From assembly GCA_030762895.1 (NCBI GenBank), contig CM061065.1:82097607-82161606 (forward strand): a stretch of 64,000 nucleotides of DNA, read 5' to 3'. Below the pieces are notes generated by a model. The model searched no databases. It worked only from the letters and a program-made list of their open reading frames with translations, and was not told the DNA's origin. Position 1 is the first letter of the stretch, and the number at the start of each line of letters is the position of its first letter. This document shows, one piece after another, positions 1 to 12,345 of this stretch. Origin of the DNA: Sophora flavescens. Taxonomy: Eukaryota; Streptophyta; Magnoliopsida; Fabales; Fabaceae. The position numbers and the translations under genes were made by a program.

Positions 1-1226
1 TATGAATTGTACTCGAGCTTGAAAATTATAGCTAAGAGATTACCGTCGTAGCTTGGAGTCTCAGTGCTGATCATGGTATAAACTCTCCCTGTAGTCTTTG
101 GTCTAACAACATTGGTGTTATTGACAGTCGATCCACGCCTCGGCGCATTGCAATCTTTCGCCAAATGTCCTATTTGATTACAATTGAAGCACTTAGTCCC
201 CTTTTCAGGGCAAGTATTCCTCATGTGATTTGGATCTCCACATCTGTAGCACCTTCTAACTTGACCCTGACTTTGGCTTGTTTGGCCACCACTCTCCGAT
301 GCAACAAAATTCGAATGAGGTTGTTGTCGATTCTGGTTATTCCCTGGTGGACGGGAATAAGGTTCATTATGTGCTTGTCTTCCCTTTTAGTTCTGAAATT
401 GACCCTTTGACCTATCCGGTCCTCCTACAGTCCCTTTGTTATCCTTTTCCTTCCTCATTAATTCTATTTTTCTACTCTTCTCGACTAGGGCTTGGAAATT
501 CCGAATTTCTAACGGTAGTACTGATTCCTTAATCTCAAAACGCAATCCGCTTTCAAAACGCTCGCACTTCCAATCTTCGTTTGGGTTGTTCTGGAAAAAG
601 CGAAAGTACTTGGCAAGTGATTCAAACCTCACCGCGTATTCTCCAACAGTTAAATTCCTCTGCTGAAGTTGCAGAAATTATTGCTCCTTCTCAACTCGTG
701 CACTTTGAGGAAAGTACTTGTTTAAAAAGCTGGTTCGGAATACCTCCCAAGTAATCTCCTGGTTCTCTGCTTCCAACAGCTGTTCGGTGCCCTTCCACCA
801 ATACTCAGCATCGCCTACCAACAGAAAAGTGGCATAAGATACCTTTACTCCTTCAGGACTGTGAATCAATCTAAAAATTTTCTCTAACTCCTGGATCCAT
901 AAGTCAGCTTTCACAGGATCCACTCCTCCATGAAACTGTGATGGATCTTGACGTCGAAAAGCGGTTAGGTTTTTGCCTTCAGTTGCCTGCTCGGCTCGAG
1001 CCTGCTCCTGCTGGTTCTGGTCAGTCATTGTAGCAGTTTGATTAGCAATCGCAACTTCCACGTTCTCCATAGCCTGAGCGGCATAGTCCATTCCATCTTC
1101 ATAGTCCTCATTCATGTTACCACGAATGGCAACACGACCGCCTCTACAGCCTCTTCCACGACCACGTCGCCATCCACGTCCAGCTTCTGGTTCAACAACT
1201 GGTTCCATAACTGACCTACAAGCCAC
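1..1226 (-). pseudogene. Chromovirus (Tekay/Del-like) gag, partial
   Basis: This is the Gag structural polyprotein of a Ty3/gypsy chromovirus, read on minus from an ATG at 1226 and running off the left edge. The N-terminus is arginine/glycine rich. A retrotransposon gag (capsid) domain follows, with the family-typical stretches FRRQDPSQFHGG and GDAEYWWKG. Near 145-275 two CCHC zinc knuckles are seen, CYRCGDPNHMRNTC and CFNCNQIGHLAKDC, which bind the RNA genome in such elements. The frame is broken by in-frame stops just after EKEQ (about 675) and after GQFQN (about 385), so this is a decayed copy. The primer binding site and LTR follow immediately upstream at 1371-5355. Positions 1227-1370 are the untranslated leader. 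The Tekay assignment rests on the gag style, the Met-tRNA primer site and the very long LTR. Confidence 0.85.
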
Positions 1227-1370
1227 AATCAGTTAAACCAAAACCAGAAATTGAAACGTAAACGTACTTATTACCGCACATTACTTCTAACAAGTAATTC
1301 AAACAAATCTCGCCTCAAAACACAACGTCAACACAATAGACCTATTTCCCAACATTCCTGAAAGACTCGA

Positions 1371-1385
1371 CCAGCTCTGATACCA
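1371..1385 (-). other. Primer binding site (initiator Met-tRNA type)
   Basis: On minus this reads TGGTATCAGAGCTGG, the standard primer site complementary to the 3' end of plant initiator methionine tRNA. It lies 4 bp inside the LTR end at 1390 and fixes the element as minus-strand, with its 5' LTR to the right. Confidence 0.85.
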
Positions 1386-1389
1386 CTAA

Positions 1390-1566
1390 TGTGACACCCA
1401 TACTCGGTCATCACATGGCTACCCGTTTGCGGAAATAAAAACTTAATTTGCTGGTTGCTTTCGGAAAATAATGTTTTATGAACGTTTGTCTTAAACAAAA
1501 TGGGTGATAAATTTTTTTCTTTTCAACATCATCACAACAACGTTCACATAACCACACTTAGATATA

Positions 1567-1627
<61 letters not shown>

Positions 1628-4600
1628 CATACAGCTATACTGCCTCATAAGTTTCACACTTAAACATTTGTAATAAAAAGATTATTCCCAAAACATAACT
1701 GAACTTAAACCTAAGCTGGTCAAAACACTACGACAAAAGAAGCAGCATCAACATTTCTCGAACTACACCTCCTTCTTCTTCCAGACGCCATAGTCCTTAA
1801 GAGGTTCATCTGAATTCCACCACGTAGAACCCAGAAGAGAAACCACAAATAAAATATGCAAGAGTGAGAAACTGACAATTTGATCATAACGCGAGAACCA
1901 TATGTACGACACAACAAAACATATACAAACCCAGATCAGTTAATTTATCATATTTAAATTGGCATACAACACAATATATCAAAGGGTCTCACACCCGAAC
2001 ATCGTCGTTTTTAAAATCTGAATGCATGAACACTTCAATACATCATCTAAACATTCATACTTAATCTCATGAGATATCCCAACCTCGTGATGAGTTGATC
2101 AGACTCGATTGCCATAGGCACACCGCCACAGGCACACCCATCGCACACTGTCCAACATCGTGGCACAGTGATAACAATCTGAGATGGGGTCTCATTGTCC
2201 AAACCCCGGACAGAATGAGGAACATCGTTGCATGATATACCCTGACGCCGCAAGGTAATCCCTCTTCTAATCATGGCACGTCTGCCATATGCATGCAAGA
2301 AAACATTTTGTTCTCGACACTTTTCTTTGTGTTATATCATTCTTTGTCAAACCTCTCTAAAGCTTTTGACCAACCATAATTTAAACCTTTTTAAAACTTC
2401 ATTAGAACACAGGACCTCTAAGTCCAAGTGCTCAATCACAAACCCTAGACTGATGCCTCAGGCTTAGGTTCGTGGTAGTAGAAAACATCTAAAATGTTTT
2501 AACCTTTTTAAGTAGATACCCAATCTACAACATCACTAACCTTAGTACCCCGACGTCTCGGTTACTAAGTTCTATATCATCTTTTAAGTCATTAAGTAAA
2601 ACTCATTCACCTTAATTTCTTTCTACTTGTAATTTGTTTATAAAACGTTAAATCGTTTAGAATTCTTTTTACTGACACTTCAACTTTTTAAATCGATTCA
2701 TATTAAATTTCTTATTAAAATAAGTACTTCTGTTTTTCAACTTTCACTGTAAATAATTTTAAAACTTGTCGTTGTTTATCATTTTCCAAGAAAATATTTT
2801 TAAAATCAAACTTTGACTTTTATATTATTTTATTATATTATATTATTATTATTATTTTATTTTTATTTTTATTTTTATTTTTATTTTTATTTTTATTTTT
2901 ATAAATAAATTTCGAATATTAATTTCACAAAATAACTTTTTATAATATTACATAATTTCTTGCGTAAAAATCAGCAGTACTAAAAACATTTCACGGTTAC
3001 GCTCTCACCGTGACTCCTAAATTACTTTTACACTAATAAATCATTAAAATAATAATATTTCTCAAAACTCATTATTTTCCAAAATAATATTTTCCACCAC
3101 TATTATATTCCAACATTTCCCATAAAACATTGAATATAATTCTTCATAGCTTATTAAATCTTTTATCTGATTAATTGGTTGTGCACTGACCACTGTCAGG
3201 CCTCACAAACAACATCGAACATCAACAAAAATTATATCACCAGGCAGATCATGCATCATAACAATATACGATGCTACTGCAGATAATTAAACAAATTATA
3301 AGCAGAGAAACAACCAAAACACAGATCAACAGCTAGAAACACATAGCCAAATAAAACAAACCAGACACCACAACCACATAAACAAATGTATACAAACCAC
3401 AAACATGGACATATGGTCATCCGAATAATCCTTCAGGTAACCCCTCTTACCTCTCGAAGATCCACAGCAAGTTGAATTAAATTTGTCGGACCGGAAACTC
3501 ACGTACACCGCTTTATACCTAACCTTCAACCATTACAATCAAACAATCACAATTCAAGAAACTAAAAACATCCTAAAACCCTACTACATAGTCACGGCCT
3601 CTAGGGTTTTTGACTAACTAAAATTCCTAATCATGATTAAGTCATGGATTAACGATCCTTGATTAACCTAAATCATAGATTAGTGACTAAACAACTAAGT
3701 TTCAAACTCAAAACTTCCTAACTCTTTTATACAAGGATTCGGCCTCAACATGTTTATAGGGCTGGGGTTCTTAGTTTAATAAACCAACTTGGATTTATAA
3801 GGCATACATACTAAGAGTTTGATTAACAAGATCATTAAGGAAAACTATGAACAAAACTCAACAAATCTAACCACCTAGGGTTTCGGTCAACATAGGGATT
3901 TTTGAGTAAAGATTTTCATTTTAAGAAACTAACATGGATTAGAGTGTGTAGACATACAAGCCATATAGAATACATGATCATACATGACAACACACGAACA
4001 AAACTCTACCAAACCTAGTTTACTAGATTCGGCCAAGGCTAGGTTTTTATGAAAGAAATTTTTGATTACATCATGCTCTTGGATTTAGATAATATACGTG
4101 ATATCAAGAAGATAGAAAGTAGTTTCATCATCATTGGATTTTTCTAGAATTTATTATGACTTTTCAAAGTTCTAGGGTTAGAAACTTGAAAATGATGAAC
4201 AACTATGAAACAAACTTTAAATCAAGAAACTTTCTAAAGAAAATAGGCATGATTTAGGAAGAAGATTAGGATTTACCTCTTGAAGATCAAAGAAAAAGGA
4301 AATCCAAGAACTTGTTTCACAACCTTAGCACTAAAGAACTTATGAACTTAGGGTTTTGAACAAAAAGACATTAGAAACTAAGTGAAAAGTGAGAGTATGG
4401 TATTTATAGAGCTTGCTTGCGCCACTCTTGGAAGGATCTAGATGATGATGAGTTGTCTTGCTAAAGGATTCAAATGCAATTAAATTCTAAGGACCACTTT
4501 GCAAAGATTCCATAAGTTGAAGGACTAGTTTGCAAATTGTCAAGAAAGTGTCATGATGATGATTTTGCCACATTAAATGCTAGCTTATCTTGACTTTGTT

Positions 4601-5355
4601 GGCTGAATTTATGAGTCAAAGATAGGTTAAGATAATTCAAGAATTTGAGAAGAATCAAGAACATTGTGGAAAAATCAAGGATAATGTAGGATAATGTAGA
4701 AAAATGTGGAAACTTGTGGAAAACTCTAGAAAATTGATTCAACAACAAATGAGGCAGCCAAAAATCCTCATGGGCTTGTGCATGGGCTGGGTAATTTTGG
4801 GCTGGGGTTCATTCTTGTGGGGCCCACTTGAAAATTTAAGCATTAGACTTAAGATAGGAAACTTATATAGTTTAAATTAGGCTTTATGGACTCAAACCAT
4901 GAACTAGAAAATTTTGGGCTTCTAATCCACGACCATTTGAGATTGGAAACAAGAATTCTAGCCCAATCCACTTGAAAAAACTTAAAAACTAATTTAGGGA
5001 CAAAAGGGTAATTTACAGAAAGTTCAGGGGCTTAAGTGTAAAATTCCCAAATTTTCACTTTAACCCTGAAAAACCTTCTAGACTTAAAAATATGATTCAC
5101 CCCCTTGAATCATCTCAAAATCCTAAGATAAACCCTCTATCTACTCTTAGAAACTCTAATTTCCCTTCCGTCGTCTACCCGATTACGTGTTTCGCCTGAA
5201 AAACGTAAATTATTTTAATCGTAGCTTCCTACATTCAAGTAGGATTGAGTGGTAAACTCCGTTTATTTAAAATAATTTTCTAAAACTATATTAAAATTTT
5301 AAACATATTTATATGTATTACTATTATTTAAAACTGTGAAATACAGGGTGTTACA
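1390..5355 (-). repeat. 5' LTR of the minus-strand Tekay-like element (about 3.97 kb)
   Basis: The LTR begins TGTGACACCC on plus and ends GGGTGTTACA, an inverted terminal pair of the TG...CA type, and abuts the primer site at 1371-1385. A length near 4 kb is large but known for the Tekay/Del lineage. It contains a (TA)n microsatellite (1569-1632), an ATTTTT-rich tract (2845-2900) and no credible coding sequence. Near 4272-4282 the minus strand reads CTTCAAGAGGTAAA, which resembles a splice donor; similar sites occur in the other long LTRs of the window. The partner 3' LTR lies outside the window, so the target duplication (expected partner of ATGAA at 5356-5360) cannot be checked. Confidence 0.8.
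1569..1632. repeat. (TA)n microsatellite
   Basis: This is a run of TA dinucleotides with a single TACA interruption near the end, inside the long LTR. It is likely to vary in length between individuals and to be error-prone in assemblies. Confidence 0.95.
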
Positions 5356-6144
5356 ATGAATGGAAATCTCACCTCCTTATTTTATATTGCCTATGTTGGT
5401 TAGTTGTGTGCTTTGTGTTCTTTTGAGAAGTTTGAGATGTCAAGATATCACTCGAATGATTCATCGTTGAGGTTGAGGTTCGAGCATGCAGATGATATGG
5501 TGGAATTTCTATGGGAAATCTTCCAATCTTTGGATGGTCCAAGACATTGGTGTTTGTGTTTATGTTATGCCCGACTCTTCTTTTCTTGAGATAGGTACGA
5601 CTGTTGTTGGTCTGTAGGCTATGACTTTCTCTTGGAAAGGGAAATGGCTTAGTCTGGGAGTTACTTTTGTAGTGACTCTAGCAGTGTCTTTTGTGACGAC
5701 GCCGGTAGTGGGCTCAAATACAGTTTTCATAAGATCTCGTCAGTTGGGTTTGTCCTTTGCATGATGTATGAGAGAGGATTGTCTTTTCTATTTCAGTTTG
5801 GCCAGCTGGGTATGTCTGGGAGTAAATGTTACCATTTATGGAGCTGCGACTCCAAGTATCTTATATTTTAGGAGCTGCGTCTCCATATCTTTATGTTGAG
5901 CTTATATATCTTTATGATTTCTGTTTATGAGTCGGGTTAGGTTTTTATGTAAGTGACTTTCGAACTCATAACCTTAATTATGATTATGAAATATGTTATT
6001 GCACTTTTACCTTATTCCAGTTATTTATATTTATGACTTGCGAAAAAAGAAAAATTACCCCATTCTATTATAGCGAATTTTAATTAACCTACTTTTCGGC
6101 CTTAAAATGTCACGGACAATGTAGCGCTCCAGAAGGGTGTTACA
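5356..6144 (+). repeat. LTR remnant of another gypsy element
   Basis: The right end reads GAAGGGTGTTACA, the terminal signature shared by the chromovirus LTRs of this window, and it abuts chromovirus integrase coding sequence at 6145. The left side is cut by the insertion of the element whose LTR ends at 5355. It contains two imperfect copies of GGAGCTGCGACTCC near 5840-5890 and no coding sequence that I recognise. It is a truncated LTR rather than a gene; the element family is not determined. Confidence 0.5.
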
Positions 6145-6865
6145 TGAAAGCTCAACTTACTCTTATGTTCCTCCCCTAAGATCATCCTCCTAAGCTCTAT
6201 GTTCTCTGGCACACAAATTCAGTGGCTAAACCTCAACATGCCATCCAATCCTCTACTAAACTCAGAAACCTTACCCTCATCTACTCCTCAACTTACTTCC
6301 TGAAGATACTGGTCTTGTCCTTGCTTTTCCTTGATCTCCTTCATAAAATCACTACTAATAGTGACCATAACCAAACATATCCTGTTTTTAGTCAACTCCA
6401 TCCCCAAGTTTAGGTTTCTGAACTACTCGATCAGTGCCAATTTCTTTACCATCATCGCGGACACATGTAAGGACTTCCTCCTTAATGCATCCGCTACAAC
6501 ATTCGTCTTCCCTGGATGATATTCAAGATCAAACTCACAATCTTTTATGAACTCCACCTGTCTCCTCTGTCTCATATTCAGCTCCTTCTGATTGAATAGA
6601 TACTTTAGACTCTTATGGTCACGGTACACATTAAATTAGCTCCATACAGGTAGTGTCGCCATATCTTCAATGCGAACACTATGGCTGCTAACTCCAGATC
6701 GTGGGTCGGATAGTTCCTTTCATGAACTCTTAACCATCGAGAAGCATATGCCACAACTCTTCCCTCTTGCATTAGAACACAACCCAAGCCTTGGTATAAT
6801 GCATCACAATATACGTCAAATTATCCTAATGGTTTTGGTAAAGTTAGCACTGGTGATGTACTAAA
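6145..6865 (-). pseudogene. Chromovirus RNase H and integrase N-terminus fragment
   Basis: Read on minus from 6865 down, the fragment starts at the RT-RNase H connection (PVLTLPKPLG), passes through the RNase H domain (YCDALYQGLGCVLMQEGRV, the ELAAIVFALKIWRHYLYG block and YRDHKSLKYLF, where the family has TDHKSLKYLF) and the HPGKTNVVADALRRK tail. It ends in the integrase zinc-finger start (EEHKSKLSFH) directly at the LTR remnant at 6144. Several frameshifts and stops break it, for example near 6610 and between 6150 and 6420. In an active element RNase H removes the RNA strand of the reverse-transcribed hybrid and integrase inserts the DNA. Here both ends of the fragment are cut by LTR sequences, so it is a dead relic. 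Confidence 0.85.
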
Positions 6866-8035
6866 TGGGACACCCCGATGTCCCATTAAAGAAAACCTAA
6901 TTAACTAAGCATTAATCATGACGTTTACGTTAAAACGTGTATAAAAGAAAAGTGAAGATATTAAAAATTTAAAATATAAAACATATTGAATATAACATCA
7001 CACACACATATATATAAATATATACATAAATCTGTCTAAGATGCCCCATCAGTAGGGCTTGCTTAGATACAACCCATCATCTACTGACATAAGCAAAACA
7101 CATAGAAAAGATCAGAAACAAAAGGAAACATCTCAACAATCTGCTGAGGCCACCCACACTCAAAATACAACAAAAAATGTCTCACCACAAAGCCCTATAA
7201 ACATACTAATGCTCCGGCCTACCATTACCACTAACATGGGTTACAGGTACTACCCTGACTCCCCCCAATTCTACGTCTATAGACTCTCTAGGGTGGTCGC
7301 TGTGGTGGTCCGGATGTGGTCGCCTCGTTGCTGTCAGATATGATCACCTGGCGACACTGGTGCATGTGGTGATACCGCAAGCTTCGTCGGGCACGTCCTC
7401 TGGGAACCACTCCAGTAGGTCCCACCACCTCCGAGCACTGCAATAAATCCCATGGGTGCGACTGTTGTCCATGTGGATGCCAAAAATCAACCTAGATTTA
7501 CGTAAAATCAACTTAGTGGTGATAAACCTACAATCCCCATATCATCATTGGTACTACGAGGTAGTCGCCATTTTGATTTTGGCATTGTCGATTACTCGAA
7601 CATTAGGATGTTTTAGGTTCCCCAACACCTATCATTGCATTTTATGCTACTCTTGCCTCTCCGACGATAGTAAGGTTCTTTCTCCCACCTTATCTTCACT
7701 ACGTGTAAGGTCCTAGCACGAACAACCTTGACCCTCAAACTCACGAGAAACCGTCTCAAACCTTGTGTGTACCAATAATCAGACAAGGTTCCTTGCAAGT
7801 GAGAATTGCTCCTTCATTTGCTTTCTTGAATTTTGACTAACCCAATATGACAACTTATTTTGGATTTAAACTAAATGCTCTGCAAGTTGTATGGGTTTTC
7901 CTAAGCTAGAACTCAAGAGACATATGTAAGCAAGCCTATGAGGAATTTTGTCTTGGGAGTTTTCTATGGTATGGTCCGTAGGAGCTTGTAGGATGTTTAT
8001 AGGATTTTTCTTAAGCTTACTTAGACCAAAGGTGT
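6866..8035 (-). repeat. Partial Tekay-type LTR
   Basis: It starts TGGGACACCCCGATGTCCC inside chromovirus coding sequence and resembles the solo LTR that starts at 9927 (TGCGAAACCCCGTTGTGCC). A second shared block is 7519-7700, which matches 13213-13400 (ATAAACCTACAATCCC and onward). After about 7800 the similarity fades, and at 8036 another LTR-like sequence begins. ORFs here have no family features. It is a truncated LTR interrupted or cut by the next insertion. Confidence 0.6.
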
Positions 8036-8103
8036 GAACACCCCATTTTTACAGGATTTTTTTTTTTAGTTTTCACTAAAATCTGGAAAGAAAAATAAAA
8101 AAT

Positions 8104-9477
8104 AGCCAAAATTACACTTTTGGTCCCTTAAGTTATTTGTTTTGTTCAAATTAGTCCCTTAAGTTTTTTTTTGTGACAAACTAGACCCTTAAGTTATGTT
8201 CGGGTGACAAAATTTGACCTTTTTTACCATTCCAGCATAATCTCTTGTCTTCAGACCTATGTGGAGCATCTGCGCCTAGCTGGCACTAATATAACAATTA
8301 AAATAATAAATTATTAATTTTAAAATATTAATTAATAAATAAATATATTTTTATTTTTTAATCTTCTCTCCTTCTTCTTCAACGACCCATCTCCTTCTCC
8401 AGCAAACAATCCATCTTCTTCAGTATATAACCCACTGGGAGGCGGCTGTGGCAATCACTAAGAGGCGACGGCGACGACTGGGAGGCGACGGAGGCGAAGA
8501 TATGCAGTGGGATTTAACCACAATAACGTTAGGGTTTAATTTGATTTTGTAATTGGGTCTTTTGTAATTGAGGGTTTCTAGGTCACAGAAGTTGCTAAAG
8601 ATTTTTAGGTTTCAATCTGGTTGGGTCTAATGCTGTTATGTGCCTCAAAAGCTTAAAGGATGAGTCTTTAGGGTGTCTAATGTAAATTCCCCCAGTCTCG
8701 ATGCCACAGCGCGTTGGAAGAAAGTAAACTTAGCCGCCATTGATGAAGTTAATCATCATATATCATACTGAAGTGACACAAACTCTCTTTAATTTCTCTC
8801 TTTCTTTCTTTTTCCTTTTGTGTGAATTGATCAGTTTACGGCGTCTCTAAGAATTTCTGGGACTTTTCGCTTTCATAGAGAGTTTACGGTGATGACTCTT
8901 TGAGAGCTTCCTATCAGACATCGAGTAAGATGTTGGGGTTGGTGTGGTCGCGCAATTCCAACTTCAATGGATGCTTCAAGATTTCTGCATCCCTTAACTT
9001 GGCTGAGGAATTTAAACTTCCAAAAGTCAATACTGAGACTACATGGAACTTTGAGCTGTAGTTTGCTTCGGTGCTTCCAATACATTGCTTCACTTGTTGT
9101 ATCAGTTAACAAAGTTTTGATGACTTCTGCAGTCAGACATATTTTTCCTAGTACCTGTGTGTGTGTGTGAGATGACGAGTCCCAGTCTGTGACCGCCGTC
9201 GCCGGAGAAGATGACCCTAGTGAGTTCTTCAAGAAGATGAGAGAAAATTGAAAAAGAATGGAAATAATTTTTAATTTTTAATTTTTTATTAGATTTTTAA
9301 AATTATAGTGCCACGTAGGTTCGTAAATGCAATGTAGGAGAGGAATTGAAGGAATGGAGTGAAAAGGAAAATGTTGTTACCCGAACCTAACTTAAGGGTC
9401 TAGTTTGTCAAAAAAAAACTTAAGGGACTAATTTGAACAAAACAAATAACTTAAGGGACCAAAAGTGTAATTTTGCC
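8104..9477. mobile_element. Non-autonomous Mutator-like element (MULE)
   Basis: Terminal inverted repeats of roughly 115 bp bound this 1374-bp element: the left arm (8104-8230) and the right arm (about 9375-9477) share, inverted, the block ACACTTTTGGTCCCTTAAG and most of what follows. It is flanked by a perfect 9-bp target duplication, ATAAAAAAT, at 8095-8103 and 9478-9486. Long inverted repeats with a 9-bp duplication are the hallmark of the Mutator superfamily. No transposase is present, so it would need one in trans. The interior (8240-9370) contains a GGCGAC-rich stretch near 8440-8500 and a 119-codon minus ORF at 8873-9232 of unknown identity, which may be captured host sequence or chance. 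Confidence 0.88.
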
Positions 9478-11142
9478 ATAAAAAATAAAAATACAAACGA
9501 AAATAAATATCTTGTCATATTATTTTGATGTTTGTTTTTATTTATCCCAAAATCCAAAAAAATAAAAAATAAAAGACAGAAATCAAAAAAAGATTTTTAA
9601 TTCTATGGTTTGTTTTTGTTTTATTTTATTATTGGGTCAAACCAGCACCAAGCCCATTACCCCCACCCACATACTTACCCAAGACCCATATTTTTGACCC
9701 ATGACCCGGATCCACACCATCCTCCTCCAACAAACCCTAGCAGCCACACTTCTTCCTCCCTTTCTCTTTAAACCCCTGGCCGCCACCACCTTCTACCTTG
9801 GTTGCAAACCTGTTTTCTTCTCTCAACATATCTCCACTCAAATGTTTCCTTTCTCAGTTTTGCGCACATCCTGCACCACCTAGCTCATTTTTTATTTCTT
9901 TCCTTTCTTGCGTTGTTGATGAGGGATGCGAAACCCCGTTGTGCCATTAGATTAAAACCTCATTAATTAATTTCTTAATCGCGCACTTAACGTTAAACGT
10001 ATATGCCGAAATACGTAAAAAATAAAACTTAATTATAAAACATACAGCGTATGAAATTTAAACCATCATACCATATATAACATACATACACACCATATGT
10101 TTATGCTTCAGAGTACCAAAACTCTGTCTAAGGTATCCCAGCAGTAGGATCCCTTGCAAGTGCATATTTAAGCAAACTAATATTTGCGGAAATATAAAAC
10201 GTCTTAAGACACACTGGCCATAACTTCTTAAACTCTACCACCTGAATCACAGCTCGTCCTCCCGCATCTGGTTCATACGGAGTCCCAACCAGTTCCTCGA
10301 TAGGTAGTTCCTCCACCGGATCTTCTCATACGATCACATGATAAAATATATACCAAATACAAAAAATAGGGGATATGAAACAATTCTATCATCAAAAGCG
10401 GAAAAGAATCATATCATATCATATAACAATAGTCACAGACACACATCAATCAAAATCAGCAATCATCCTTACTTTACGATATCATCCTCTACTCTCAAAC
10501 TCATGCAATCAAACCTTTATGCTAACGTGGCCACCACCAATCCTGTCACACATCCCTTGCCCGCTGAGGGATATTAGTCAATCATCCAAGCGACTCTTTC
10601 CTAAATCCCGGTGCACAATCTCTTCCCTGGTGAGAATGCTCATGAAAAGCAATGACACTATAGCTGCACATTTTACCCGGTGCACACCCTGTCCACTCTC
10701 GAGGGTGCTCATGCAAAGTATTGACACTATACTTGCACAACCTAATATCTAAGTTGGAACAGTCTAGCGAGAACTCGGACCTCGTGTATTCCTAACACAT
10801 GGTTGTGAACAACAATACAAACATATGAATCTGACTAACTCGCATCAATAACAACCTAGTGCCTCAAGCTTCTATCATAGCCTCAACTCGCATTCTATGT
10901 TGTAATATCCCAAAAATTGGCTACTAGATAACTTAATAGGAATTGATTTATTAAAATTATTATATTTATAGTTTCTTATTATATGATTACTTTGTCAAAA
11001 AAATAGTTATATGATTACAAATCAGTAATTAATTTATGTAGATATGGTTAAATAAAAAGGAATTATCTTTTGTTATCGTTAATATCCTTTATCATTAATA
11101 TCCTTTATTTATTATAATTAAGTATGTTATCGTTAGATTAAG

Positions 11143-11146
<4 letters not shown>

Positions 11147-11211
<65 letters not shown>
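11147..11211. repeat. (TA)n microsatellite
   Basis: This is an uninterrupted TA run of about 65 bp inside the nested solo LTR. Confidence 0.95.
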
Positions 11212-11213
<2 letters not shown>

Positions 11214-11994
11214 ATATAGTCTTATATGTATATTTTAGATAAAATATTTATTATATAATATATTTATAGTTTGGATTTATAGTTTTTTAATATATTTATA
11301 GCAACATGATATTTTGCTAAACAAATTGATATACTTTCCGAAATAGTTTGATAATAACATTTTGGATATTATATAGTTAGATTATCTTTTCCAATTTTAT
11401 TTGATGGTGTTAGTCTTATCTAATAATAAATAAATAAAAAGGAAATAATATATTGGGTCTTTAAATTCAAATTTCAGGACTTTTAATTAGAGAATTACAT
11501 CAAATAAACACTTGAGAAAAGCCTAAAAACTCTAAAACACTATAGGGGATGTTGAGGGAGGTTCTATACCTTGAGAGAATATCTTTGATGGGAAGATGGG
11601 TCTAAGAAGAGATTGGGGAAGAGATCGTTCCTAAGACGTTAAGATTCATCGTAGGAGCACACATAACGTTTTGGTGGTCTTCAAGAGGTAAGTAAAAACA
11701 CCTTTATTCACCCTTTCATGGTACAATTAATTTTAGGGTTCTTGATTCTTGATTTAAGGTTCTTAAAATATTTTGGGGTTTATATGAATTGACATATTAA
11801 ATATGTTTTCCTTTAATTGTATAACAAAAAATAGTTTTGTACGAAGTTGTCGTGTTGTGTGCCTGTAAATTCCTTTCTTTTAATTGTTGATGGTTTTATG
11901 CTTCGGAATATGGATAACTAAGTATATGCATGATATGTGGAATTTGTTGATATGCCGCCTAAGAATGGGGCATTGGCTTGTAACATCGCCATTT

Positions 11995-12345
11995 AATGGG
12001 ATGTCGAAAAATAAGATATGGGGCAAGGAATCCATTTTATGAACGAGGCTCTCGGGTCACCGTTAATGGGAGGCAAGGAACCAATTTAAATACGAGGTTC
12101 TCGGGTCACCATAGGGGCAAGGAGTCAATTCTAAAATGGGATTCCCGAGTCACCATGGGGGCAAGGAATCAATTCTAGAACGAGGTTCTCGGGTCACCAT
12201 AAAGAGGGTGGTAAGGAATCAATTCTAGAACGAGGTTCCCGAGTCACCGTAGACAAGGGGCAAGGAACCAATTTAATGAGGTTCTCGAGTCACCGAATTG
12301 GGCAAGAAACCAACACAGAGTGGGGTTTCTGAGCTACTTGAGGAT
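11995..12345 (+). repeat. Degenerate tandem repeat, unit roughly 50-60 bp
   Basis: About six imperfect head-to-tail copies carry GGCAAGGAATCAATTCTA followed by ACGAGGTTCTCGGGTCACC. The array lies within the nested solo LTR. A 60-codon ORF across it (11996-12178) follows from the repeat and is not a gene. Confidence 0.85.
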
